A stretch of DNA of 49,394 bases from Deltaproteobacteria bacterium (GTDB lineage: Bacteria > Myxococcota > SpSt-1050). The notes beneath the pieces were generated by a model. It was given only the letters and a program-made list of their open reading frames with translations. It made no database searches and was not told the DNA's origin. The stretch is from assembly GCA_026416535.1 (NCBI GenBank), contig JAOAFA010000053.1:1-49394 (forward strand), read 5' to 3'. Below, one piece after another: positions 26,970 through 34,722 of the stretch. The position numbers and the translations under genes were made by a program. How positions within the stretch are numbered: the first letter of the stretch is position 1; every line of letters begins with the position of its first letter.

Positions 26970-28733
26970 ATGGACATGAGATTTTATGTAGATGAAAACA
27001 AACCTTGGTTTAAAAAAGAGGCCGGATGGCCTGAGGAGGTCCCTAAAAATATAGAATTCCCTGATATGTCCCTCGGTGACATGTTGAGGGAAAGTGTAAA
27101 AAAATATCCAGATTATAGGGTGATATACTTTTTAGGGAAGAGCATAACCTATAAAGAATTAGATGACTATGTAGATAGGGTCGCATCTGCCTTTCATAAA
27201 CTTGGAATAAAAAAAGGGGATGTAGTCGCCCTCATGCTTCCCAATTCTATTCAGTATGTAATCTGCTACTATGCAACAGTTAGACTTGGGGCCATTGTAT
27301 CAGGTATAAACCCAACATATAAACCTGCAGAGGTCTTACATCAAATCAAAACTATAGGGGCTAAGGCACTTGTAGTGTTAGATAACCTATATGAACCGAC
27401 CGTTGCACCTATCATTGACAAAACTGATATAAAGATCCTAATCGGAACAAATATTGCCGACTTTTTAGATTTAGGGTTCATAAAAGAATTTTTGGGGAAG
27501 CTCTTAAATAAGATCCCTAGTGGCAAGTTACCTTCAGGAACCCTGATGCTACGCTCTTTGGCCAAGCATTCAATCAACTTGCCTGAAGTAAGAATAGACC
27601 CAGATGATACAGCTACATATATAATGACGGGTGGCACCACTGGTGTACCTAAAGCTGCTGTTCTTACCCATAGAAATTTAGTATCCAACGCTGTCCAGTC
27701 AAAGGCGTGGCTATACAAATCAAAACCCGGTGTAGGCGTAATCGGAGTAATACCGCTATTTCACTCATTCGCTATGACATGTGTTATGAACATCTCCATA
27801 CTTAATGGCGGATGGATGTTGCTCTATCCTAGACCTCCAAAGACAGACGAGTTACTAGCTGATATTGAAAGGCTCGCAACAGATGAGGGCCTAATGTATG
27901 TAGGTGCTGAGATATTATTCAAGCGCCTTGCTGAATACCCGGACATCGCCAAGTACAACCTGGGTGGGAAACTGTCTCTTTGCGTCTCAGGTGCAGGACC
28001 CTTACACAGACCTGTCCAGGAGGCTTTTGAGAGGAGTACAGGAGCCAGACTTGTCGAAGGGTATGGGCTTACAGAGGCATCACCAGTAGTAAGCGCGGGT
28101 CCATTCTGGGGTAATAGAAAGATAGGCTCCATAGGACTTCCGTTCCCAGGGACTGAATGGAAGATAGTTGATCCACTCGACCCACACAAAGAGATGCCCA
28201 TAGGAGAGATAGGAGAACTAGCAGTTGCCGGTCCACAGGTTATGAAAGAATACCTAAATAGACCAGAAGAGACAGCTGAGACCATTATTGAGATGAACGG
28301 TAAAAGATGGTTACTCACAGGCGATTTGGGCTTCATGGATGAGGGAGGTTCTGTTTATTTAAGGGATAGAAAGAAACAATTGATTAAACACAAAGGATAT
28401 TCTGTCTTTCCGAAAGAGGTAGAGGAGTTAATTGGGAATAACGAACATGTCTCAGAGGTTGCAGTAGCAGGTATCCCTGACGAGGCTGAAGGCGAAGTAA
28501 TTAAGGCATGGGTTGTATTGAAACCTGAGTCAGAAGGCAAGATTACAGAAGAGGAACTACTCAAATGGTGTAGAGAGAATATAACTCATTACAAAGTGCC
28601 AAAATATATAGAGTTTAGAAAAGATTTGCCAAAAACATTGGTAGGTAAGGTACTAAGGAGAGAATTGCAAGAGAATGATCCACTATATAAAAAGGCTATG
28701 GAGGCTCGAAAGGCAAGAGAAGAAAATAAATAA
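26970..28733 (+). CDS. AMP-forming acyl-CoA synthetase (long-chain fatty acid CoA ligase type)
   Basis: A 587-aa ANL-superfamily enzyme. The P-loop-like motif YIMTGGTTGVPKAAVLTH lies at about 216-233, GYGLTEASPVV near 365, and the adenylate motif LLTGDLGFMDEGG near 448 followed by DRKKQLIKHKGYSVFPKEVE. The catalytic Lys in PKTLVGKVLRREL is about 30 residues from the end. It activates a carboxylate, probably a medium or long-chain fatty acid, to acyl-CoA via acyl-AMP. GAAGGGAGTG precedes the ATG. Followed by an acylphosphatase gene. Chain length preference cannot be read from the sequence. Confidence 0.94.
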   Translation: MDMRFYVDENKPWFKKEAGWPEEVPKNIEFPDMSLGDMLRESVKKYPDYRVIYFLGKSITYKELDDYVDRVASAFHKLGIKKGDVVALMLPNSIQYVICYYATVRLGAIVSGINPTYKPAEVLHQIKTIGAKALVVLDNLYEPTVAPIIDKTDIKILIGTNIADFLDLGFIKEFLGKLLNKIPSGKLPSGTLMLRSLAKHSINLPEVRIDPDDTATYIMTGGTTGVPKAAVLTHRNLVSNAVQSKAWLYKSKPGVGVIGVIPLFHSFAMTCVMNISILNGGWMLLYPRPPKTDELLADIERLATDEGLMYVGAEILFKRLAEYPDIAKYNLGGKLSLCVSGAGPLHRPVQEAFERSTGARLVEGYGLTEASPVVSAGPFWGNRKIGSIGLPFPGTEWKIVDPLDPHKEMPIGEIGELAVAGPQVMKEYLNRPEETAETIIEMNGKRWLLTGDLGFMDEGGSVYLRDRKKQLIKHKGYSVFPKEVEELIGNNEHVSEVAVAGIPDEAEGEVIKAWVVLKPESEGKITEEELLKWCRENITHYKVPKYIEFRKDLPKTLVGKVLRRELQENDPLYKKAMEARKAREENK

Positions 28734-28769
28734 ATTTTACTTTCAAATAACAAAAAGAAAAATCCTTCT

Positions 28770-29048
28770 ATGACTAAGATAAAGGCATATAGCTTCAGGA
28801 TCTATGGACTTGTTCAGGGAGTTGCATTTAGGTACTCTGCAAGAAGAGAGGCCAATTCACTTAATCTCTCAGGATGGATAAGAAACCAGAGCGATGGTAG
28901 TGTAGAAGGATTCGTTGAAGGAGACGAAGATAAGGTAAAGGTTTTTATTGAGTGGTGTCACAAAGGTCCAGTAACCGCAAAGGTTGAGAAAGTAATTCTC
29001 AAGGAATCAACACCTCAAAATTTGAGAGGCTTTGAGATAAAATATTAA
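28770..29048 (+). CDS. acyP: Acylphosphatase
   Basis: A 92-aa enzyme that hydrolyses acyl phosphates. It has the signature GLVQGVAFRYSARREAN with catalytic Arg21, and GWIRNQSDGSVEGFVEG with Asn39, at the expected spacing. The length matches the family. It lies 36 bases after the acyl-CoA ligase gene; its stop codon directly abuts the stop of the converging gene at 29049. Confidence 0.95.
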   Translation: MTKIKAYSFRIYGLVQGVAFRYSARREANSLNLSGWIRNQSDGSVEGFVEGDEDKVKVFIEWCHKGPVTAKVEKVILKESTPQNLRGFEIKY

Positions 29049-29483
29049 TTATTTAATCCTATTTTGTTTTTTATTCTGTATTTTTTCTCTAATAATAGCC
29101 TTTTGCTCCGGGGACAATCTCTTATATTTTTCATATACCTTTTTCAATCTCTCCCTTTTTTCTTTAGGCATGGTTAGATAATTTTTATACTTTTCTTTCA
29201 ACTTTATTTTCTCATTTTCAGGCAGACTGTTGTAATAGTGGTAGGCTCTTCTTATTCTCTCCTTTTCTTCTTCACTGAGCTTTTTAAATTTTTCATAGTT
29301 TTCAAGTATCTGCCTCTGCTTCTCCTTACTTAAAGTTTTAAATTTTAAATACCTCATTTTAAGTTCATTCTTTTCGGGCTCTGATAGTTTGTTGTATTCC
29401 TCTCTGTTCTCTCGGGCATCTAACCCACTAATTGAAAATAGAAAAAAAAGAATAACTAATGAAAAAATTCTACTCTTCCTCAT
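29049..29483 (-). CDS. Secreted 18-residue-repeat protein (DUF3106-like)
   Basis: A 144-aa product with a signal peptide (MRKSRIFSLVILFFLFSISG). From residue 31 to 138 it consists of six exact 18-residue units with the pattern x-x-L-[SP]-x-E-x-[KR]-x-x-[IL]-x3-Y-x-x-[FY], for example KKLSEEEKERIRRAYHYY and NSLPENEKIKLKEKYKNY. DUF3106 proteins share the 'LSPEQRxxLRExYxxY' style of repeat. The chain should form short charged helices. It is the last gene of a sigma/anti-sigma operon and overlaps the preceding gene by 14 bases, so a role in sensing or executing the envelope response is inferred. Confidence 0.8.
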   Translation of the reverse strand: MRKSRIFSLVILFFLFSISGLDARENREEYNKLSEPEKNELKMRYLKFKTLSKEKQRQILENYEKFKKLSEEEKERIRRAYHYYNSLPENEKIKLKEKYKNYLTMPKEKRERLKKVYEKYKRLSPEQKAIIREKIQNKKQNRIK

Positions 29484-29700
29484 ACTCTATTATCTCCAAT
29501 AAATTCTGATATTCAGTTAAATTCTCGACAAGATAATAATCCTTTAACAAATCGAGATATTTTATAACCTCCTCTTCAATATTTATTTCAGTTACATTAT
29601 TTGGTTCCTCCTCAGAACCTACCTTTACCTCATCACCAAGAAGTATTAAGGGGAACATAAACATAATAATCAATAATATCAAAGGCTCAAATTTCATCAT
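29470..29700 (-). CDS. Small secreted acidic protein in the sigma-factor operon
   Basis: A 76-aa product with an N-terminal hydrophobic segment (residues 5-21) followed by GDEV, likely a signal peptide. The remaining 53 residues are strongly acidic (EEEPNNVTEINIEEEV, EIIEYEEE at the C-terminus). It overlaps the anti-sigma gene by 14 bases and the repeat-protein gene by 14 bases, so all are translationally coupled. The opposite charges of this protein (acidic) and the next (basic) suggest that they bind each other; this is inference. No family recognised. Confidence 0.68.
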   Translation of the reverse strand: MMKFEPLILLIIMFMFPLILLGDEVKVGSEEEPNNVTEINIEEEVIKYLDLLKDYYLVENLTEYQNLLEIIEYEEE

Positions 29701-30187
29701 CTATGACCTCATTGAGTTCCTCAAGAATTTCTAAATTCTCTATTATATCGATATTAGAAAAAAGTTCAAACTCCGACAACATATCAAACTCAACACCGTT
29801 ACCTCTATCTAATATGTGTAACAGGTGGGTCTCTTTCTCATTCACTAAATTAACAGTTTCTTTTTTAATAAAGAGAAAAGTCGATATCAGAATTATTAGC
29901 AACGACGCAGCAATAGCTACAATTTTGTATATACTTTTGCTTTTTCTACCATTTTTATCTAACTGATTAATCTTCCTGACAATGTTTTCAAAAATGGTTT
30001 CACACTCATCTTCATCAAGCAAATCTCTATTTGGAGAATGTAGCAATACATTGATAACATTGAAGTAGTGCTCGAGCAATTCTCTGCATCTCTGACAATG
30101 TTGAATATGATGTGATATATCAACATTCTTTATCGCTTCCTCCTTTTGGTTATATTCAAACAGTATCTCATCAATATGTCTATCCAT
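29687..30187 (-). CDS. Membrane-anchored anti-sigma factor (zinc-finger type)
   Basis: A 166-aa protein whose N-terminal domain has the zf-HC2/ZAS signature His27-x3-Cys31-x2-Cys34 (SHHIQHCQRC). A single membrane segment lies at about 84-107 (IVAIAASLLIILISTFLFI), followed by a 55-residue acidic periplasmic tail. ZAS-type anti-sigma factors hold their ECF sigma factor at the membrane until a signal releases it. The start overlaps the sigma-factor gene by eight bases, as expected for a cognate pair. Confidence 0.88.
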   Translation of the reverse strand: MDRHIDEILFEYNQKEEAIKNVDISHHIQHCQRCRELLEHYFNVINVLLHSPNRDLLDEDECETIFENIVRKINQLDKNGRKSKSIYKIVAIAASLLIILISTFLFIKKETVNLVNEKETHLLHILDRGNGVEFDMLSEFELFSNIDIIENLEILEELNEVIDDEI

Positions 30188-30815
30188 TCTTAGTCTCCAA
30201 AATGCACAAAGTTGCCCTATGGATCAGGGATTTAACAGTGTTTATGTTTATATCCATAACCTCAGCAATTTCCTCGTACTTTAGTCCTTCTATCTTATGA
30301 AGTATAAAAGCCATTTTCTGGTTTTCTGGGAGCTGATTAAGCTTCCTCTCGATGTTTGAGAGGAGCTCATTTGCCTCTGTCGCCTGATCAGGCGTTATAG
30401 GTGAGCATAATACCATCTGCGCAGGATCATCCTTCCACGACCTAATCTTGTGATCTCTTATGTAGTTTAGTATACAGTTATAGGTTAACCTGTAAAAAAA
30501 CGTATTAAAACTTATGTCCGGTTTGTATAAGTCTCTTTTTTGATAGAGTCTTAGGAACACCTCCTGGGTTATATCTTTACTCGTCTCATAATCTCTACAG
30601 AACCTATATGCCATCGAGAACACTCTCTTTACGAATCTATCATATATCTTCCTGAAGGCAGTTATCTCTCCCTTACAGAGAAGTAACATAAGGTCCTTAT
30701 CGGATACTTCTAAGGAACCCAAGCCTTTGCCCTTCAGGTCCACCACATATTTAAACACACCTTCACTCTTTTTAGTTTCAAAAATGGAAGAACTACCCCT
30801 TTTAGGTGGGGGCAT
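30180..30815 (-). CDS. ECF-type RNA polymerase sigma factor
   Basis: The ATG at 30815 is preferred because GAGAG lies eight bases upstream; the frame extends to a TTG at 30830. In the 211-aa product, region 2 is GEITAFRKIYDRFVKRVF...DITQEVFLRLYQ and region 4 is LPENQKMAFILHKIEGLKYE followed by the helix-turn-helix IAEVMDININTVKSLIHRA. The first 45 residues before region 2 are unusually long, basic and without a known domain. It directs RNA polymerase to its regulon, under control of the adjacent anti-sigma factor. Confidence 0.92.
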   Translation of the reverse strand: MPPPKRGSSSIFETKKSEGVFKYVVDLKGKGLGSLEVSDKDLMLLLCKGEITAFRKIYDRFVKRVFSMAYRFCRDYETSKDITQEVFLRLYQKRDLYKPDISFNTFFYRLTYNCILNYIRDHKIRSWKDDPAQMVLCSPITPDQATEANELLSNIERKLNQLPENQKMAFILHKIEGLKYEEIAEVMDININTVKSLIHRATLCILETKNG

Positions 30816-30845
30816 ATATTTAACTCTCAATTTTTATTAGTTTTA

Positions 30846-31121
30846 TTAAATAAATTCTTTGAACTCTTTGGAAGGTCTAAACTTTACAGTCTTGCTCGCT
30901 TTGATTTTTATCTTCTCCCCCGTTTTTGGATTCTTCCCCTCCCTCGCCTTTCTTTGTTTTAAGACAAACGAGCCAAAACGTGGATACAAAAATCTACTCT
31001 CCTTTTTGATGGCCTTCTTAATGTTTTCAAAAATAGAATCCATAATAAGATTTAAGGTTTTTTTCGAGATAGTAGTCTTGGTCTGTTTCTTGACTGCTTC
31101 AATTAATTCTTGCTTTGTCAT
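30846..31121 (-). CDS. HU/IHF-family DNA-binding protein
   Basis: A 91-aa protein of the HU/IHF fold: MTKQELIEAVKKQTK, the dimer-forming helices, FGSFVLKQRKAREGKNPKTG (the family signature around 49-68) and a conserved arm ending KASKTVKFRPSKEFKEF. It bends and compacts DNA as a dimer. The second half of the signature is typical HU; assignment to HU versus IHF subunits is not possible. The ribosome-binding site lies in the loop of a perfect hairpin directly before the start codon. Confidence 0.95.
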   Translation of the reverse strand: MTKQELIEAVKKQTKTTISKKTLNLIMDSIFENIKKAIKKESRFLYPRFGSFVLKQRKAREGKNPKTGEKIKIKASKTVKFRPSKEFKEFI

Positions 31122-31141
31122 TTATGCCCTCCTTGGCATAA
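31122..31141 (-). promoter_or_regulatory. Hairpin displaying the HU gene ribosome-binding site
   Basis: A perfect seven-base-pair stem (arms 31122-31128 and 31135-31141) encloses a six-base loop that on the minus strand reads AAGGAG, the Shine-Dalgarno. The stem ends at the base before the ATG. The structure could modulate translation or stabilise the message. Confidence 0.7.
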
Positions 31142-31172
31142 CAGGTTAACAAAATGTGAAAAATAGGGAACT

Positions 31173-31200
31173 TTGATAACATATAAATAATCTTTGTCAA
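31173..31200 (-). promoter_or_regulatory. Probable sigma70 promoter of the HU gene
   Basis: On the minus strand: a perfect TTGACA (31200-31195), a 16-bp spacer and TATCAA (31178-31173), about 50 bases upstream of the start codon. Confidence 0.5.
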
Positions 31201-31342
31201 CTGTAAAGTTTCAAAACATTTGAGATTTTGAAAATCCCTGGCTCTCCAAATCCTTAAGTTGTTCACATTGTATCTTGCAAAATTTAATAGACTTTAAAAT
31301 CCCTTGTTGATTTTTCGAAAATATGAGGCTAATTAGTCTCTT

Positions 31343-32743
31343 ATGAGTATTAAAAATAAATTCACTTTGTTTTTAATATTGTTAGTCTTCCTTTTTGTGA
31401 CGCTCAATCTAGCTGCATATTTGTATATATCATCACGCCTATTTATGACCGGTAGAGTTGATTCTTATATGATATCTGCCTCCATCATCTCAAGGTTGGT
31501 AATAGAGAAAGGTGACAAAGAATGTTATCAAGTAATTGGGGATAGAAGGTTATTTGAATATATGCCGGTTGCAATTGCTCGAGTCTATAAAGATGATACC
31601 TTCGACTATTTATGTGGACTTGTAAACGATGTAGGCATAATTAAACAGGCTTTGAAATTTGTAAAAAAAGACTATGGTTTTTTTGACTACAACGGTGACT
31701 ACATTGCTATCTATAAAAATACAGACATGGCAGAAGGTCAGAAACATTTAATAATCTTTGAATACACAAAGGATATAACCAATTATAACAAACTCCGAAA
31801 TTCCATTATAATATTTGACATAATTCTCTTTTTCATATTTGGAGTCGTATTATATCTAGTAGTGAGGCGCTTATACTTCAAACCCTTTGAAAACCTAATG
31901 CAGAAGATAAAATCCTTGCCCGTTGAGGACGATTTTGTAATAGAGAGTAATAAAAGGGATGAAACAGCATTGATCATATCCTCAGTGGCAACACTTATTA
32001 GAAATCTCAAAAATGAGAAGTCGGAATTAATAAGAATCAACGAAGAGCTAAAGAAGACTCAGAATGATCTCATCAGATCTGAAAGACTTTCAACAGTTGG
32101 GAAGATAGCTGCCTCAATTGCACATGAGGTTGGGACACCACTGGGTACAATTAGAGGTTATATAGACATCATAAATAAGGGAATAAGAGAGAATAAGACT
32201 GAAAACATTAACGAGTACCTAAAGAAAATGGACAACGAGATAGTTCGAATAAGCAACATATTAAGGGAGCTTCTCGATTATGCCAAACCCCCAAAGTTTA
32301 ATATGAAGAGAGACGAAATAGTCTCGGCTATCAGTGATGCCATAAATTTTGTAAAATTGCAGAGGTCTTTTTCAAATATTGAAATAAGATTTGAACCAAC
32401 TGAAAAGATTGAAGCCGAATTTGACAGGGACAGACTAAAGCAGATTTTGGTAAATCTCCTGATGAATGCAAAGGACGCAATGAATGGAAATGGTAAAATT
32501 GATGTACTTCTAGGTAGTGATGAAAAATATATTGTAGTGTCAATTAGGGATTATGGATGTGGTATAAGTGAATCGGAGAGAGATAAAATATTTGAGCCAT
32601 TCTATACTACAAAACCCTCCGGACAGGGCTCTGGACTTGGACTAGCCATAGTCAAAAGACTTATTGAGAGCATGAACGGCAAAATTGAATTTGAATCAAA
32701 AAGAAATGAAGGGACCGTTTTTAAGATTTTCCTGAAAAAATAG
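31343..32743 (+). CDS. Membrane sensor histidine kinase (orphan)
   Basis: A 466-aa two-component sensor. Two membrane segments (about 7-29 and 155-175) flank an extracytoplasmic sensor domain of about 125 residues with two cysteines. A HAMP-like linker leads to the dimerisation helix with His261 in IAHEVGTPLGTIRGY. The ATPase domain has the N box NLLMNAKDAM, G1 DYGCGIS, F box FEPFYTTK and G2 GSGLGLAIVKRL. It should autophosphorylate and pass phosphate to a response regulator, but none is adjacent; the PilZ-REC protein at 7512-8267 is the only receiver in the window. Transcribed divergently from the HU gene. Confidence 0.93.
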   Translation: MSIKNKFTLFLILLVFLFVTLNLAAYLYISSRLFMTGRVDSYMISASIISRLVIEKGDKECYQVIGDRRLFEYMPVAIARVYKDDTFDYLCGLVNDVGIIKQALKFVKKDYGFFDYNGDYIAIYKNTDMAEGQKHLIIFEYTKDITNYNKLRNSIIIFDIILFFIFGVVLYLVVRRLYFKPFENLMQKIKSLPVEDDFVIESNKRDETALIISSVATLIRNLKNEKSELIRINEELKKTQNDLIRSERLSTVGKIAASIAHEVGTPLGTIRGYIDIINKGIRENKTENINEYLKKMDNEIVRISNILRELLDYAKPPKFNMKRDEIVSAISDAINFVKLQRSFSNIEIRFEPTEKIEAEFDRDRLKQILVNLLMNAKDAMNGNGKIDVLLGSDEKYIVVSIRDYGCGISESERDKIFEPFYTTKPSGQGSGLGLAIVKRLIESMNGKIEFESKRNEGTVFKIFLKK

Positions 32744-32759
32744 TTGACTTATATTTCTA

Positions 32760-34103
32760 CTAAAATATGAGACTACATTCACAACCTGTAAGCTCGTTTA
32801 ATTCGTCTAATATATTTATATCAGTGAGAGTGCCTGTATCTGGAAAATTAGAGGAACCTTCATCTCTCCCTACGATTGTGTCCGAGGATACTCCTGCATC
32901 TGAGTGGGCATAATCTGCCATACACGCACCACTCTCATTCGTTAATATAATGCACCTGTGTGCCTCTGGACATATTGGCTCCTTTGGGTTACACTCATAA
33001 TAACACTGTCCATACTCATCTTTTGAGTTTTTAGCTACACATATCAATCCAGATCTACATTCATTTAATGTATAACAGATCTCTCCCAGATCTTTTGAGG
33101 GATTAACACTATCACATTTATCATTTTCTGGCCAGCATCCACCTCCACCATTCTCAAGCTCAGCACAATAATATCCTTTCGGGCAATTGCTACTTGATAC
33201 CACACAATACCTTGAACAAATTGACAAGTTTCCATCTGTAAGACACAACTCTGATAAACAGTCTCTTGAGCTATCACAAGGCTTGCACAGATCTGACAAA
33301 TTATCTCCTGGAAAGCAGTAAAAATTATTGTCAGTCGCCTCAATGCACTTAAATCCATTGGGACAACTGCCCGCTTGCGAGGCAACACATTCCAGTGAGC
33401 ACACACCTGAATCACCATTCGATACACAGACGTTACTTTTGCAATCACTTGAATATTCACAAGGAGAACCAAATGAACCCTTAGTGTCAGATGTATGATC
33501 AGGATATAAGAAGCAGATCCCTCTGATATCATCCTCCTCAATACTACGCTCTTTTGTTTCCCCAGGACCGGTATATGGATACATAGTAGATCCATAAACC
33601 ATTGTGTGATCTAACCCAAAAAAGTGTCCTATTTCATGGGTAGCGATGTTCTGTAGATCCATCTTCCCCTTCTCTCCAGTTGTAGACCACTTAAAATCAG
33701 CGGCATTAAATCTAATATCTGCATCTTTGATATAGCCATCAGAATAGACTGCGGGTGTACATACAGCTATCGTGCCATAACCTCCTAGTTCATCAGGCCA
33801 CTTATCCTTTATGAAGAAAAGTATATTTTTAAAATCAGACGGAGATGCTGTTGTAGAAAGAGTCTTGCCAGCATATTCTGCTCTAATATACGTACAATCC
33901 GGCCTTGACCACTCATCAAAAGACGACTTTATGGCATTTATTACAGCTACTTCACTAAGACCTGAATTAGATGGATTTACATAATATTCAACAGGAATAT
34001 TAGAATCGTGCCATTTAGCGGAACTCCCATCAGGATTTTTTATGGTATTAAATCCAACACTAATTATTTGAACAAATATGATAAGTATGAGCATTCTTTT
34101 CAT
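32760..34103 (-). CDS. Secreted matrixin-like zinc metalloprotease with Cys-rich repeats
   Basis: A 447-aa protein with a signal peptide (MKRMLILIIFVQIISVGFN) and AGGAG upstream of the ATG. The catalytic domain (about 25-200) has the zinc motif HEIGHFFGLDH at 156-166 and a downstream Met-turn candidate STMYPYTG, placing it near M10/matrixin peptidases. Three repeats of a disulfide-rich module (about 205-395) follow, each with a C-x5-DC-x3-VC...CP-x-G-x-x-C pattern. An Asp/Ser/Thr-rich linker then leads to the final TGCECSLIF. The last motif is shared with the Asp-box protein at 40706-42670. Presumably active outside the cell or on its surface. Confidence 0.88.
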   Translation of the reverse strand: MKRMLILIIFVQIISVGFNTIKNPDGSSAKWHDSNIPVEYYVNPSNSGLSEVAVINAIKSSFDEWSRPDCTYIRAEYAGKTLSTTASPSDFKNILFFIKDKWPDELGGYGTIAVCTPAVYSDGYIKDADIRFNAADFKWSTTGEKGKMDLQNIATHEIGHFFGLDHTMVYGSTMYPYTGPGETKERSIEEDDIRGICFLYPDHTSDTKGSFGSPCEYSSDCKSNVCVSNGDSGVCSLECVASQAGSCPNGFKCIEATDNNFYCFPGDNLSDLCKPCDSSRDCLSELCLTDGNLSICSRYCVVSSSNCPKGYYCAELENGGGGCWPENDKCDSVNPSKDLGEICYTLNECRSGLICVAKNSKDEYGQCYYECNPKEPICPEAHRCIILTNESGACMADYAHSDAGVSSDTIVGRDEGSSNFPDTGTLTDINILDELNELTGCECSLIF

Positions 34104-34335
34104 GATCGTCTCCTAAAGTTTTCAAGGCATCTCATATTTAACAACATTTTTCCTTATTGAGCAACATAAAATAATACAAGGTTCACAAATCGAAAAACTC
34201 CGCGGCGAGTTAGAACAAGTTGATGAAAGACAGCTATTCTCAATGGATTATCGAATCCCATTTCGCAACACTTTTAAGATTCAGTCTAACTCAAAAGAAG
34301 AATAGCTACAAACAATTGGAGTTTTTTACATACAA

Positions 34336-34722
34336 TTAGAATTTTGTATTGATTATCTCTTCCTGAAGATCTTTTAATCTTTGAAAAAACATCTCTCTTT
34401 TTAAATCCTGATCCTTGTTAAGTCTATTTATGAGCTCTATTGAACGATCCCTCCAATCCTTATTTGACAACTTATTTGCTAGCATCTCGATCTTCTTAAT
34501 ATTCCATGGAAATTCATAGTATGAGGTATAGTTATAACAATCTCCTTCCTTTGTATTAAATCTGAGGGAAGCAGCAGCGCAGATTTTTGAGGTAACTACA
34601 ATAGCTTCAACCCTATCATACCCTTTTCTAGTCAAGACATTTATGGCCACCCCTATTGTAGGACATGCTATTATCCAGATAAGGATTATGATATAAATTC
34701 CTAAAATGACATTCTTAGTCAT
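34336..34722 (-). CDS. Small membrane-anchored protein linked to Ser/Thr kinase
   Basis: A 128-aa product with an N-terminal hydrophobic segment (residues 5-27) that may be a signal peptide or anchor; a lipobox-like IIAC is present at 17-20. The remainder has three cysteines and then a charged helical C-terminus (LNKDQDLKREMFFQRLKDLQ). Its start overlaps the kinase stop (ATGA), so the two are translationally coupled and may act together. No family recognised. Confidence 0.68.
   Translation of the reverse strand: MTKNVILGIYIIILIWIIACPTIGVAINVLTRKGYDRVEAIVVTSKICAAASLRFNTKEGDCYNYTSYYEFPWNIKKIEMLANKLSNKDWRDRSIELINRLNKDQDLKREMFFQRLKDLQEEIINTKF

Noticed and set aside
27824-28336. 170-codon minus-strand frame within the acyl-CoA ligase gene
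   Set aside because: Antisense shadow of conserved ligase motifs; composition is Ser/Pro-rich as expected from reversed codons.
33065-33595. 176-codon frame overlapping the metalloprotease on the same strand
   Set aside because: It is an alternative frame inside the Cys-rich repeats; the metalloprotease frame carries the signal peptide, HExxHxxGxxH and repeats.
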